Assembly: GCF_027744825.2 (NCBI RefSeq)
Contig: NC_071334.1
Span: 36,239,937-36,303,936, forward strand
Length of the DNA: 64,000 bases
Reading direction: 5' to 3'
Source: Synchiropus splendidus
Lineage: Eukaryota > Chordata > Actinopteri > Syngnathiformes > Callionymidae
The first letter of the stretch is position 1. The number at the start of each line of letters is the position of its first letter. The position numbers and the translations under genes are program-made. Below, in pieces: positions 30,101-42,455 of the stretch. A model generated the notes under the pieces. It saw only the letters and a program-made list of their open reading frames with translations, made no database searches and was not told the origin of the DNA.

Positions 30101-30973
30101 AACTAGACTTTCAGAGGAGAGAGGCGTTCAAGGTACATTTACAATTTACCAGCGACAGACACAACAGTGGTCAGGGTCATTCTGATGGGTGTGGGTCTTC
30201 TTCCTCTGCAGAAGCACGAGCGTCAGGCTCAGCAGCACTATCAGCAGCTGCAGAGGAGGAAGAGGGAGGAGGAGGAGCGGCAGCGCCAGGCAGAGCATAC
30301 CAACCGCAGGGAGAGGGAGCGGGATGACAGTAAGGGCGACTCTTCGGGGGACCACCACCATGACAAGAGTCACGGGAGTAAATCCCGGTCGGGAGGAGGA
30401 GCAGGAGCTGCTGGCGGGTCAGACAAACCCAAGAGGCCCAGTTCACTGCTGGCCAACAACAATGTGATGAAGCTGAAGCAGATCATCCCACTGCAGAGCA
30501 AGTTCTCCTCCAGTGGGGCCCGCTCTCCGCAGTCGCCCACCGGAACCGAACCCAAGCTCCCTGGCTTCCTCAGCTTCAAGTTCCTGAAGTCGCCTGACAA
30601 CAAGAAGGAGTGTTGTGCTGCTGCTGCTGCCAGCGCCACAGCAACATCTAACCCCACACCATCGTCTTCAACATCGTCATCATTGTCATCATCAGGTAGC
30701 AGCTCACAGGAGCGATGCCAGTCGCCGAGCAAAGCCTTCAACCCAGGAAAACTGTTCAATTTTGGGAAGGCTGAGGGCGGAGCCTGTGTGAACGGAGCTC
30801 CTCTTGCCAGATCCAATGAGGGATCTTCATCATCATCATCATCATCATCACAGTCGCACACATCCAGGTCTGACTTGAACGGCATTCTGGATGAGCTCCC
30901 CTCTCCAGGTGGCGAAGGGTTGGAAAACGGTCACTCCTCAGACTCGGACTCGAGCGGGCCAAAAGTCTTGTAG
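1501..30973 (+). CDS. ano8: Anoctamin-8 (TMEM16H), 19 coding exons
   Basis: TMEM16-family membrane protein. Mammalian ANO8 is reported to act at ER-plasma membrane junctions rather than as a clear chloride channel. Coding exons: 1501-1651, 15680-15790, 16020-16152, 18773-18911, 18975-19071, 19199-19315, 19534-19661, 20015-20176, 20251-20403, 21432-21558, 22966-23021, 23103-23177, 25449-25696, 26090-26249, 26763-27122, 29470-29661, 29732-29863, 30022-30132, 30212-30973. All junctions are GT-AG and phases join without a break to 3414 nt, 1137 residues (human ANO8 about 1230). Highly conserved stretches include DKLFGKRLLQAG, PTENCDVLMTF, LAYKWGTLD, FQFVNSYLSLFYIGFYLKDM and IEIRSDAFKLCTGLQRPFG. 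The ATG at 1501 has A at -3 and leads in frame to the conserved SSGVLD junction. The exon 15 acceptor at 26762 is the least certain; an alternative 6 nt downstream also keeps frame. Confidence 0.96.
3060..3486. repeat. hAT-like non-autonomous element (degenerate)
   Basis: The left end has TCGATTAGTTGACTAATCGCG and the right end has CGTCCACTAATTGTCGCAGCCCT. This resembles the widespread fish non-autonomous hAT ends built on cyclic TCGACTAATCG motifs and closing in GCAGCCCTA. The exact outer boundary and target duplication could not be fixed. Confidence 0.55.
5640..6050. mobile_element. Tc1/mariner-like relic (weak)
   Basis: The start (about 5690) carries CAGTTCTTGACAAAAGTCTTG, which resembles the terminal repeat of a Tc1/mariner family. 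No matching inverted end and no transposase frame are intact, so only a relic is claimed. Confidence 0.3.
6065..6127. repeat. (AT)n microsatellite
   Basis: About 60 bp of uninterrupted alternating AT. It gives rise to artefactual Ile-Tyr open frames on both strands. Confidence 0.98.
7140..7480. repeat. Dispersed repeat beginning CAGTGTTTTTCAACTTATTTC
   Basis: The opening resembles a family of fish repeats that begin CAGTGTTTTTCAAC and continue GGCACACCGCC. A second diverged copy with AACTGTTTTTCAATGTTTTG lies at about 7960-8110. Class is uncertain; a non-autonomous hAT is possible. Confidence 0.45.
7690..7843. repeat. L2-like LINE/SINE conserved tail
   Basis: Matches a very common fish repeat block containing GTGGGTTTTCTCCAGGTTCT, GGTTTCCTCCCACAGCCCAA and GACTGGCGACCTGTCCA. 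Partial copies occur at 6149-6200 and, for the other end of the block, about 60850-60945. Confidence 0.7.
12005..12031. repeat. (GT)n microsatellite
   Basis: An uninterrupted GT run of about 25 bp within ano8 intron 1. Confidence 0.95.
12400..12680 (+). mobile_element. Rex1/Babar-like LINE 3' end
   Basis: The + strand reads RDVQVRSEPT-type and SRTQRRAGQIRADP-like peptide remnants across frames, as in the C-terminus of fish Rex1 elements. It ends in a short A/T-rich tandem tail (CAATAAAGTTGATTCTGATT) typical of LINE insertion ends. The frame is broken, so this is a 5'-truncated copy. Confidence 0.6.
14985..15330. repeat. Unclassified dispersed repeat
   Basis: The block opening GGGAGACCCAAGTGCAGCAG and the following A-rich stretch resemble interspersed fish repeats. 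A similar layout (AATCCAAGTGCAAGTGG then a TTTATTAATT tract) occurs near 45200-45270. The class could not be decided; the A-rich end at about 15340-15353 is a possible tail. Confidence 0.35.
15680..19315 (+). other. ano8: ano8 exons 2-6: cytosolic N-terminal (anoctamin dimerisation-like) domain
   Basis: Exons 2 to 6 encode about residues 51-249, the cytosolic N-terminal domain that precedes the first membrane helix in TMEM16 proteins. Readable conserved runs include CDVLMTFADTTDDHTLLWLL (exons 2/3), the GVIQQMFPLHEQR segment (exon 6) and KSWVQAVCE before the donor. Exon 4 carries the EDYIYENIE acidic run. The phases 1,1,2,0,1,1 are mutually consistent. Confidence 0.92.
18269..18324. repeat. 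56-bp near-perfect inverted repeat (hairpin)
   Basis: The arms read GGATGAGCGGTGAGAGGATA on the left and its complement at the right end, joined through a TATATACATATATATATA centre. The structure is almost loop-free, so it can form a long hairpin in RNA or a cruciform in DNA. It lies in ano8 intron 3, about 450 bp before exon 4. Confidence 0.95.
19534..25696 (+). other. ano8: ano8 exons 7-13: membrane helices 1-6
   Basis: Exons 7-13 encode about residues 250-565. Hydrophobic helices are visible in exon 7 (IAMYFAWLGFYTTSMLYPAV), exon 8 (CCVVFALFNVVWATLFL), exon 9 (LVSLPICILCLCFVFLVMLI), exon 10 (IMLAITVTACDEVY) and exons 11-12 (KMVLFQFVNSYLSLFYIGFY). Exon 13 opens with MLATLLIIRQFLQNVKE, aligned by eye to TM6 of ANO1. 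The glutamate of that helix matches a calcium-ligand position of ANO1, while the asparagine ligand appears to be Gln here. Confidence 0.88.
20464..21272. mobile_element. Non-autonomous DNA transposon with TAGGGCTGCA ends
   Basis: The left end TAGGGCTGCACAATC and the right end ATGCAGCCCTA form short terminal inverted repeats enclosing about 800 bp with no transposase frame. Ends of this type are common in fish hAT-like MITEs. No clean 8-bp target duplication was seen. It sits in ano8 intron 9. Confidence 0.6.
25560..27122 (+). other. ano8: ano8 exons 13 (end)-15: long charged intracellular loop
   Basis: The end of exon 13 and all of exons 14 and 15 encode a long low-complexity loop between the TM6-like and TM7-like segments, rich in Glu, Asp, Ser, Gly and Arg. 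Conserved islands are LDCGLKLRKVSF (exon 14), LEEGSPTMVEKG and SWINPPEE (exon 15) and LTQAEMESCM before the donor. This expanded loop is a hallmark of ANO8 compared with ANO1/2/6. Its acidic tracts make antisense open frames that are not genes. Confidence 0.85.
27123..29469 (+). other. ano8 intron 15, hosts antisense gypsy fragment
   Basis: This 2.3-kb intron separates the loop exon from the TM7/TM8 exon. The part from about 28130 to 29380 is a degraded Ty3/gypsy-like retroelement on the opposite strand. The remainder (27123-28130) shows no coding similarity. Confidence 0.85.
28135..29380 (-). mobile_element. Ty3/gypsy-like retrotransposon fragment (gag tail-protease-RT), broken
   Basis: On the minus strand, in order from 29380 down, there is a probable gag tail, an aspartic-protease segment with ELKIDTGARCNVM (about 28960-29010), an RT-leading segment with FQDVFSNKLGELPVTY (about 28620-28680), and an RT segment with FSVLDAKNSFWQIRLD and PFGINSANEVFQRTMD (about 28170-28330). 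The colinear order identifies a gypsy-type pol. Stops and frame shifts separate the pieces, no LTRs were found, and the RT catalytic box is missing. It is antisense to ano8 and inert as read. Confidence 0.88.
29470..30132 (+). other. ano8: ano8 exons 16-18: TM7-TM10 core with calcium-site glutamate/aspartate
   Basis: Exon 16 encodes YQEMFVQFGYVVLFSSAFPL followed by NNIIEIRSDAFKL, the TM7-TM8 signature of TMEM16 proteins. The Glu and Asp of EIRSDA and the Glu of YQEM align with calcium ligands of ANO1. Exon 17 gives MGLIAIIVNCYLIGQCGQLQ and exon 18 HFAILLKYLIHVAIPDIPAW, the last helices. Intron 16 (29662-29731) is only 70 bp. All three exons are phase 0 to phase 0. Confidence 0.93.
30212..30973 (+). 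other. ano8: ano8 exon 19: cytosolic C-terminal tail
   Basis: The final exon encodes 253 residues and the TAG stop (30971-30973). It begins with a strongly charged coiled-coil-like stretch (KHERQAQQHYQQLQRRKREE), then low-complexity Ser/Gly. Conserved islands include LANNNVMKLKQIIPLQ and GFLSFKFLKSP. A (TCA)n repeat near 30824-30850 encodes a serine run that is probably length-polymorphic. Confidence 0.95.
30824..30850 (+). repeat. In-frame (TCA)n serine repeat in ano8
   Basis: Nine consecutive TCA/TCT-type triplets encode serine in the C-terminal tail of ANO8. Confidence 0.9.
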
Positions 30974-31026
30974 TTCCAGAATATTCCGATGAGTGACAGA
31001 CGGATGTTTTTCTGGGGTCAGAAGGC

Positions 31027-31048
31027 GCACACACACACACACACACAC
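31027..31048. repeat. (CA)n microsatellite
   Basis: A short CA run in the ano8 3' untranslated region, 54 bp after the stop codon. Confidence 0.95.
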
Positions 31049-31146
31049 GTTATCTTTCCGTGTCTGCCATACAAGAAGAAATGCATGAGCTGCGTTTCTC
31101 ATACTTTTAAGCCTTTAAAAACAAAAAGCTGTTTCTTGATTTCAGA

Positions 31147-31152
31147 AATAAA
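31147..31152 (+). terminator. AATAAA poly(A) signal candidate, ano8 proximal
   Basis: The first canonical AATAAA after the ano8 stop, 174 bp downstream. A second candidate lies at 32989-32994. Confidence 0.5.
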
Positions 31153-32988
31153 AAGACCCAGCTCCAAGCAGGGGGTTGAAACGTAGAGCTTTTTTGGGCC
31201 AGAAAAAGAGACATCAACAGTGGTGAGGACGGGTTGCTGATTTGACAGTGTTTTGTAGACTTTAGATTCCTGTCTGGTTTTAACTGTGAAGATTTCTGGT
31301 TTTTACACGGTGGCAGCAAGCAATATGGAGTGTTTTCATTCAGACCAGAACTTTTTTATCCCGAACATTCACACTGTCTGCTTTATTTTCAAAGCAAAGG
31401 TGACGTAGAGACTCCTCCTGCAGAATCAGATAAAAAATTCTTAGTAAGACGGCATTTCATGGAATGATTTTCTGTAGCTACGAGCTTTTAAAACATGACT
31501 CATGAAGGCATTAGAGAAGAATATTTGCTCTCAACCTTGCAGGTTTTAAAAAGGATAGCATGCCTCATTATATTTATTTAATGCTACAACATCTGCTTTG
31601 GTTTGTCATTTTAACGAATAATTGTTGTGCACTTTTATCTTGGATCTGGGCTGCAACATATTCTTCATTGTCACCTAAATTATGCAGTTAAAATGTGATG
31701 ATCAAGACCTGTGAACGGCTTAGGAAATGTGAGGAGCCAGTGTTCTCCAACACAGCAGCCCTGATCCGAGAACATCTGGAGCCGGCCAGTTTGACTATGC
31801 TTCAACTATGCATCTCCACAATCCTGGCAATAAAACTAGCAGATGTGCAGCACTCACGCTCCGGCCTGGACCACAAAGACATCACACAGTTTCCTTGTTC
31901 CGTTTCTCTGTTTCGTCTCATTTCCTACCACCACGTCAACAATGATGGATTGCAGTCTAATTCCGTGTAAACCTACTACTGTGGACGACATCCGGTCCAA
32001 ACTGAAAGGCAATAAAATGAAATCAATAGCATACATATGTAGATGGTGGAGAGCGTGTGAGTTGACCAATGTGAACTGTTGCGGTTCTCATGCTCCGAAA
32101 AATCACTGGCTGTTAACTGGATTTTAGCATAAAGATCTTGTTTAATGTTTTTCTCTGAATTATAACTGCTGTAAATGGTGGTAGATACCATCGTGCCCCA
32201 AGTAGACGTGCAGTGAGTACTGTAATTAATAATATGGCTGATGAAGGTGTTCAGTCAGCAGTGCAGATCTTTTAACCCCAACCACTGGTCCACATTCTAG
32301 GATGTCAGCCTTTATCACGGTGTCCTGGTTCTAGCGTGATAGTGTGGCACATCATTATGATGGTATACACAAGGGTACATACTGTGGTATATTTGTGTAA
32401 ATTTAAATATTCTGATAAACTATAATTGTGGCATACAATGATGCAAATGGTGGCATAATATAACAATGGTGTGAAATTGGTGACAAAATTAGAGTGGAAA
32501 AATGATTGTGGGAAAATGCTATATTTAGGGGCAGAATAAGTGAACATACAATGCAAGTACAACTGAAATATCCTGCGTTAGTAAGTGCCCAAAAGGAAAA
32601 TCTGATCCACCGTCAATCCTGAGCGCTTTGACAAAGACAGTAGAGTTAATCGGACAGAAATACGATAAGATTTCCCACAATCCCGCGCCCTCCACTTTAA
32701 CTTATCACTCAGTTTTATTTTCCTCTGACTCTGCAGCTACATTAACATCTCCGCTGTCGACGTACTGCAGACATGTTCAGGTTTTTAAGCTGTGGCTACC
32801 ACCAGGTGAGAAGCTACGCCGCAGCTACAATCAAACCTCAGATTGAAGGAACCCTTCATGGAAGCCTCACAAACTGAACATCATATGCTCTTCCAAGTGT
32901 ACAAAGAAGATCTTTTGAAGAGAAACAAGGACCAATGGGACTATTTATTTATTTTAATTTATTTTGTCATATTTTTATAAGACATGAG

Positions 32989-32994
32989 AATAAA
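32989..32994 (+). terminator. AATAAA poly(A) signal candidate, ano8 distal
   Basis: Canonical AATAAA about 2 kb after the ano8 stop. If used, the ano8 transcript would end within about 200 bp of the predicted dda1 end on the other strand. Confidence 0.4.
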
Positions 32995-33177
32995 AGTTCT
33001 AATCATCTCAAACCCAACTTGTGTATTTAGTGTGCATATGGAAACACTGTGTAGACAAGTTCTTCAGAGTCAGGCAGTAGTCATGACTTTGCCACACATG
33101 TTGATGTTCTTCAGACAAGCTGTAACGGAAGACAGAACCAAGACAAAGTTCAACGAGATTACCAGTTTCAGTCCAGT

Positions 33178-33183
33178 TTTATT
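33178..33183 (-). terminator. AATAAA poly(A) signal candidate, dda1
   Basis: TTTATT on the + strand reads AATAAA on the dda1 strand, about 980 bp past the dda1 stop codon. Confidence 0.45.
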
Positions 33184-34124
33184 TCAGCGAATACTAAAAA
33201 GAACAAGTCAGATCTAACACACGCAAGATGGCAGAACAGCAGAATCGTCACAAAGAATGGAAACCAGATGGGATATTTACACTGTTTGCAGGAAGACGAC
33301 ATTGCAGACTTGTTACATTTGGACAGGAGGCGCTGGTGCGACTCAGCATCTTCCAGTGTTGTGTGGCAAAAGTACAGAGGCTGAAACAAGGCAGGGTGGC
33401 GCTGATGCAGCTGTTGTTGATAACCTTCAGTGTGTTCGCTATTCTCAGACTAAACCAGGAAGAAAGGACCAGCTGGTCCACAAGAAAAAAAAAAAAGTGA
33501 CCAAACATTGCAAGGCCTCTAACAAAATAATAAACATACATAGTTACAAATCAGAACCAACATGATAACTGACAGAGGAAAACTGCACCAACATGCAGCT
33601 GGTGTTTTTTTTTGTTCCCCCAAAAGGGTTCTTTTACACAGAATAACATTCCTATTTTCAGTTTGTGCCGACACCAGAGACACACGTTTGACACCAGATG
33701 AGAGGCCAGACTCAGTCTAAAACAACTCAAAAATCTGAGGAAAACCTGTAAAAGCCTATTTCCCTTCACAGTGTTTGCAGGCAAGCTGCAGCGCCCTCGT
33801 GTGGAGGCAGAGCGGGCAGTGAAACCGAGAGGGGGCACTGTGGCTGGCAGGTACCAAACAGAAGCGTTTAAAAAAAATAATAAAAAATAACAAGGGGAGA
33901 TCGTTTTTGCATCATCCATCTCTAAGCTAAATCACACATCTCAGCATGCACACATATACAGATTCTAATCCACCAAACAGACTTAAAACGGCTCCTAATC
34001 CCATCGACGTTTTTAAACAAAGATTTGTTGCCTTGTTGACAGATATGTTCCCACATTTGGCTGAGCATCATTAGTAGAGAAATGCCTCCGGTGGCGATAT
34101 TGGCAACGTCCTGTGTATATATAA

Positions 34125-34158
<34 letters not shown>

Positions 34159-34164
34159 GACAAC

Positions 34165-37419
<3,255 letters not shown>

Positions 37420-37760
37420 GACAGCGGCAGTAGCGTGCTTAAAACGCCGGCTTCTTGATCGGTGTTGCTGTTTTGGTCTTAGTTCTCTTATCGTTAGCAG
37501 CGTTAGCGCAGAAGGAAGCTCAACGACTTCGACGTCCAGGTGGCTTTGCCCCAAAAATATACGACGCCCACGACAGTTTTAGGATTACATTCTAAAATCC
37601 CACCACCGTAAACAAAGCGATCCAGGCTGACATTGCTTAAGTTAGCAGAGCTAGTAGCGACACAGTCGGCGTATGCTAGCGTGAGGTTAGCAGCTACCTT
37701 AACCACGCCGTCTTGCAGCCCATTGGTCAAGCTTCTCGAGGCGGAAGCCTAAAGTGGCCT
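37420..37760 (-). promoter_or_regulatory. dda1 5'UTR and promoter region
   Basis: CpG-containing sequence directly upstream of the dda1 start codon on its own strand, with no TATA box that I can place. The transcription start is not fixed. Upstream (37761-37840) the CpG-rich character continues up to a repeat boundary. Confidence 0.45.
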
Positions 37761-37847
37761 CTAAACCAGTCCGCAGATCGCTCGGGTTTGCGTCACACAG
37801 GCCACGCCTCTATAGGTGTGTGCACGCGCCTGTCAAAACCATTTGTC

Positions 37848-38658
37848 ACTGCCTGATGCGGTCCGCCGGAAGTTCCGGGACTGGAACCGGGTGTTAGAAA
37901 CACGCATGCGCAAGGGCTACGCATTGTGTTTCCTGCTTATATCGCGTACAATTGTGGGGGGTTTTAATAGTTGTCAAAATAGTCTACATTTCACAGTAAA
38001 ATCTGGAAATTGTACTTTTTTAAGCGCATGCGTTAGTACGATCTGGTCCGTCAGCTTGATGCGGTCCGCCGGAAAAGATGGTGCTGGAGCAGGAAGTTAC
38101 CGACTGTCCGGTTTACTGGTGAGCGCATGCGCACACAGGTAAACGTCCAATTATGTGAATTGATTATTTTTATTATTAAAATAATTAATATTTGTCATTG
38201 TAATCTGGAGATTGTACGTTTCTATCTGCCATAATAATTTTTAACCCAGCATTATGGAATCATTAATAATTTCAAACACCTCCAGTACATTAGACCTGCG
38301 CTGTGCATCTCTTCTGATACAATACGGCGTGTATGGGAAACATTTCTCCTAGAATTTGTTTCATATTGATTTAAAAGGAGCAGGAGTGAGCTAATCTGCC
38401 CTTGAACCAGGTTTATGTCAACCGTGGTGCGGCGCTTGAGTCCGTTTATGTTATTGGATTAAAAAAAACCCAAAGTAGAATATAATTTTTCTTATATAAA
38501 ATTTCTTAATCTAGACTTTAGAAGTAAAAAAAGATTTCAATAAGTTAAAAGGTAAAAACTTCATTGCCTGTGCGCGATATAACCATAAACGCATGCGCTT
38601 ACCAGTAAACGTCAGTTGGTAAAACATTCGCAATTTCGGGCGGACTGCATCAGGCAGT
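37848..38658. mobile_element. Non-autonomous DNA element with ACTGCCTGATGC terminal inverted repeats
   Basis: The left end ACTGCCTGATGCGGTCCGCC and the right end, which reads ACTGCCTGATGCAGTCCGCC on the opposite strand, match at 19 of 20 positions over 811 bp. A third, internal copy of CTTGATGCGGTCCGCCGGA lies at 38055-38073 in the left-end orientation. Internal pieces also pair (TTTACTGGTGAGCGCATGCG near 38112 against its complement near 38590). No transposase frame and no clear target duplication were seen. Confidence 0.75.
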
Positions 38659-39790
38659 CAAGTGCCTTCTACTCAAAGTAATACCACACGTGGCATGCAT
38701 GACTTTATTTTTTTCTGCCAAGATAACAGTTATCTCGAGATAATTTGTATCTCAAGATAATTTTTATCTCGGTATTAAAAAAATAAAGTCATGCATGTCA
38801 CTCCCAGGGATGCCTAATATGTATATCTTAGCCACATATGGCATTTTGAGTAGAAGGCACTTGATCAGGGTGTTAAAAGCGCACAGACTTGCAGACAGTG
38901 ACTGACAACGTTGACGAACAGTTATGAAGCCATGGGAGACATTGTGATTCCAGGAGGATGTATACAAAAGAGGCAGTTACGCAGGCGCTGACATTTACGA
39001 TTGTATCTTGAGATAAAAATTATCTCGAGATAACTGTTATCTCGGGCAAAAAAAAATAAAGTCATGCATGCCACTTCCAGAAAAAATAAACACATGCATG
39101 TCACTTCCAGGGCTCCGTAAAACTGCCTCTCTGGCAAAGCATCCTCCTGGAACCACAATGTCTCCCATGGCTTCGTAACTGTTCGTCAACGTTGTCAATC
39201 ACTGTCTGCGTTTCTAACACTCTGATCAAGTGCCTTCTACTCAAAATAATACCATATGTGGCTAAGCTATACGTTTTACGCGTCCCTGGAAGCGACATGC
39301 ATGACTTTATTTTTTTTATCCCGAGCCAAAAATGATCTCGGGAGCAAAAAAAAGTCATGCAGGCCACATTTGGTATTATTTTGAGTAGAAGCCACTTGAT
39401 CAGAGTGTGAAAAGCGCACAGACTTTGCCGTTGGCAGTATTCTGACTTGCAGACAGTGAATGACAACGTTGACGAATAGTTACGAAGCCATGGGAGCCAT
39501 TGTGGTGACAAGAAGTAATCGTTTCTTGAGATAAAATCTTGAGATTCGAATTATCACGAGATAACAGTTATCTTGCGATAATTTTTATCGCAAGATAACT
39601 GTTATCTCGGGCTAGAAAAAATAAAGTCCTGCATGTCACATCGAAAAAAATAAACACACACGTCACTTCCAGGGCTCCGTAAATTTACAAATTATCTCGA
39701 GATAACTGTTATCTTGAGATGCGCAAATAAAGTCATGCATGTCACATCCAAAAAAAAAAAAATGTCACTTCCTGGGCTCCGTATGTTTTG
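38659..39790. repeat. Cluster of nested inverted repeats with TTATCTCGAGATAA palindromes
   Basis: The unit CAAGTGCCTTCTACTCAAA at 38659 recurs inverted at about 38845-38863, forward again at about 39229, and inverted near 39381-39401. A second unit (GAAGCCATGGGAGACATTGT and TGACAACGTTGACGAACAGT) alternates orientation at about 38900-38950, 39160-39210 and 39455-39505. Between them lie palindromes TTATCTCGAGATAA at 38730-38743, 39020-39033 and 39692-39705, flanked by ATAAAGTCATGCATG in either orientation. It contains no gene. Confidence 0.85.
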
Positions 39791-42455
39791 ATATCCACAT
39801 ATGTAAATGTAATATTGGTAACTTGAAGTGATCATAACTTTTAATTTGCAAAACAAAAACACAATTGACGTAAAATTGAAAAGACTGTTTGGGTAAATAG
39901 TTTCACATTTGTGGATCAGCAGTTACACGCATTCACTGTTTCTCTCAATGGCATATTTTTGTAACAGTCACTATGTGACTATGTTACAAGACACAGAACA
40001 AGACTCATAGTAGTCCACCATAATCACAAACCAAACTACAACCGACTAAAACCGGTTAATCGATTTATTTAATTTACAGAACCACCAAAGAGCAAAACAG
40101 ATGACCACAGTTAATCATAGAACACCGATTACAACAAAAGCGAACCACAGTCAGACGGAGAGTGAAACGCTCTCTCACTCTGGGGTTAAATCAGATTATT
40201 GGATTGCCAGCTACAGATTAGCAGCCGGCCACTTCCCTGATGCATCTTGAGAGAACACAAAGCGTTGGTTTCGGCATTTAAAGGTATGGTTTTGATTATT
40301 TGGTGTTTTATACGTTAGAAAAAATAATGATGGAATCGTATGCAGAGAATGAGTTGAAGTTGGTGTAAATCTGACCTGTGAACAGTACCTGATAGCTCCA
40401 ACTCTGAGAGCTAAAGTCTCCGTCTGTGGCATCATGCAGTGTTTCAAATGGCTCTGAGGCAGAAAAAAGTTTCAAACCTTATAATCAATGTTTATTTCAT
40501 TATTTTCTTAGATCTTAGGTCTTAAAAAATATTCTTAAATACGAAGGTTTAGGAAAGGTTTTAAGCACATGGGGGATTGTTTTGTACCCAAAACAACCTT
40601 TTAAATGGTAATTTGTGATAGATGTTTTTAACTCTATGTTTCTCTAGTACACTACTACCCAATCAAGCATATGCTTGGGTCACTGTCCTGCAAGAGGGTG
40701 TACCTCCATCAAGCTCTAGTCAGGTATAGGCTGGATCAAGTTTTGCTCATGATTATCCCTGTATTATTCCCTGTATTCGACTCAGACTACTTTCCTAGTC
40801 CATGCAGCTGGGAACCAGATTGATGCTGCCATGTTTGTTCATGGGGATGGTGTTCTTGGGTTATGGTTTAGTGATACACCATGACACCACCATAAGATAC
40901 AGTATGGTCGTTTTGTGCCACACACAGTGCTTTCCTTGAAGGCCTAAAACTTGAATTTTGATCCCACTTGACCAGCACACCTTCCTCCATACATTTTGGG
41001 AGTCTGCCACATGCCTTTCTTCAAACTCCATGCTAAAACCTACTTATTTTTAGCTGAAAGTAATGGCTTTCTTTTTCTTGATCAGTGGTGTCTTCCTACG
41101 CCCATGGAAACCTCTTCTGTGCAAGACCCAATGCTAGATTTTGATGGTAGAGAGCAATGCCTTTGCCCATGCCTGGTCAAGTGATTCAATCAGGGCCTTG
41201 GCTGTGGTTGTTATTGACCTCTTGACAAAACCTTACGCTTCCTTCCAGGCCCACTGAGGTTTTTAACGGCCTTCTGACCTTTTCCTTTACTGGGCATGCA
41301 CAAAACGTTGACGCAGATCTGGACTGAGCTCCTTCTTCTTGGCTATAATGGTCAGAAAATCAGAACGATCAGAACATTTCCCCTCTATTTACACTCTTCT
41401 GGAAAGATGCTATTTTGATTATTGCTGAACAATGTGTCACAATTGGTGTGGCAGAGGTTTGAGTAATTCTGAACTTTTGGCCACATATTTAACTACGGAA
41501 GTAGACTTTAGCCTCTCACGTGTGGGTTTGTAGCTAGCGATGAAAGACATAAGATACACAGGAGTGAGAAAAAAAGCATTTTTTTGGTTTAACCAAACAT
41601 TGAAGTGCAAAAACGATTTTTGTTCTGGCAAATTCATTTCACTACAGTAGCAGTGCGTTCGCTCAAGTAGAATATGCTTTCCACCTCGGATCACTGGCGC
41701 GTTGCAAGCCATTACACAAGTCATTTTCTCTTTTAATTCAGTTTATGATTATAGTTGTTGCCGGAATTTTAAAACTCTCTGGCCTTCTGCTGTGAATAAT
41801 GTAACCGTATTAATCCTTGGGATAAAACCAAGGTTAGGGTTAGTAGTGACCAACTCTGGCTTACATTCTGATCAGCACATGTCAGGTCAGTGCCACAGTA
41901 AGATGACAAGTCAAACACAGGGTGCTTTTCAACCATGAGAGCTAGATAGTGTTGTTGCTCCCTGAGTGTCAGGTCATTGGGTTCCTTCTTCATTGACAGC
42001 ATTCAAGGTCATGTCCTGCTATGTTCAACACATTTGACATTTTTCTTTACTGCCACATCTTCTCAACATTTCGTTTTATTTATAGTCATCGATAGGTATC
42101 AGCCTGTCACTAGCAAACACGGCAGAGGTCTGGCATATGGACTCTGGTTGAAGGGGGTGGGGCTTTGACCTGACCATGTTGCATTGTGAGAGGAGATTGA
42201 CAGATTGTGTTGTGTGGACTTAAAAGTGTAATCCTGTGAAGGGAGAAGGTTAATTCTGCCAGCAGCAACACACAAATCCTGCTGTGTCGACTGATGCTGG
42301 GTCTGGACGCATTTTGTGAGGTGGTGACATGTCCATTCTTGTCCGTAGCTAACCTTTCACCATCTACACTGTATTTGGGAATCATCCTTTCGTGAGTTGA
42401 TCAAGTTAATGAAGAATGTTCTGATCTGATTGTGTCCTTCTACAGACTGGCAGCC
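39791..42455. other. dda1-abhd8 intergenic / abhd8 upstream region
   Basis: No exon was recognised here. A possible DNA-transposon relic spans about 40900-41420. The human block has MRPL34 between DDA1 and ABHD8, but no MRPL34-like sequence was seen. abhd8 probably has one or more 5' untranslated exons here, since an acceptor (CTACAG, ending at 42445) lies just before its start codon. Confidence 0.55.
40900..41420. mobile_element. DNA transposon relic (weak)
   Basis: Phrases such as GAAAGTAATGGCTTTCTTT resemble decayed Tc1-like transposase sequence read from the opposite strand. The frames are broken and no termini were found, so class is uncertain. Confidence 0.25.

Larger units (their letters stand above)
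30974..34164. other. ano8/dda1 convergent 3' region
   Basis: No coding exon was recognised between the two stop codons. The region probably holds the ano8 3'UTR from the left and the dda1 3'UTR from the right. Short open frames here lack family similarity. An (AT)n tract lies at about 34117-34158, next to the dda1 stop. Confidence 0.7.

Noticed and set aside
30370..30885. Minus-strand open frame with an Asp run opposite ano8 exon 19
   Set aside because: It is the antisense shadow of the TCA/serine-rich coding exon; no start, splice or family support.
42432..42455. Upstream extension of the abhd8 frame (MSFYRLAA-like start)
   Set aside because: It would use GTG and reads through the acceptor CTACAG; the ATG at 42456 matches the family N-terminus.
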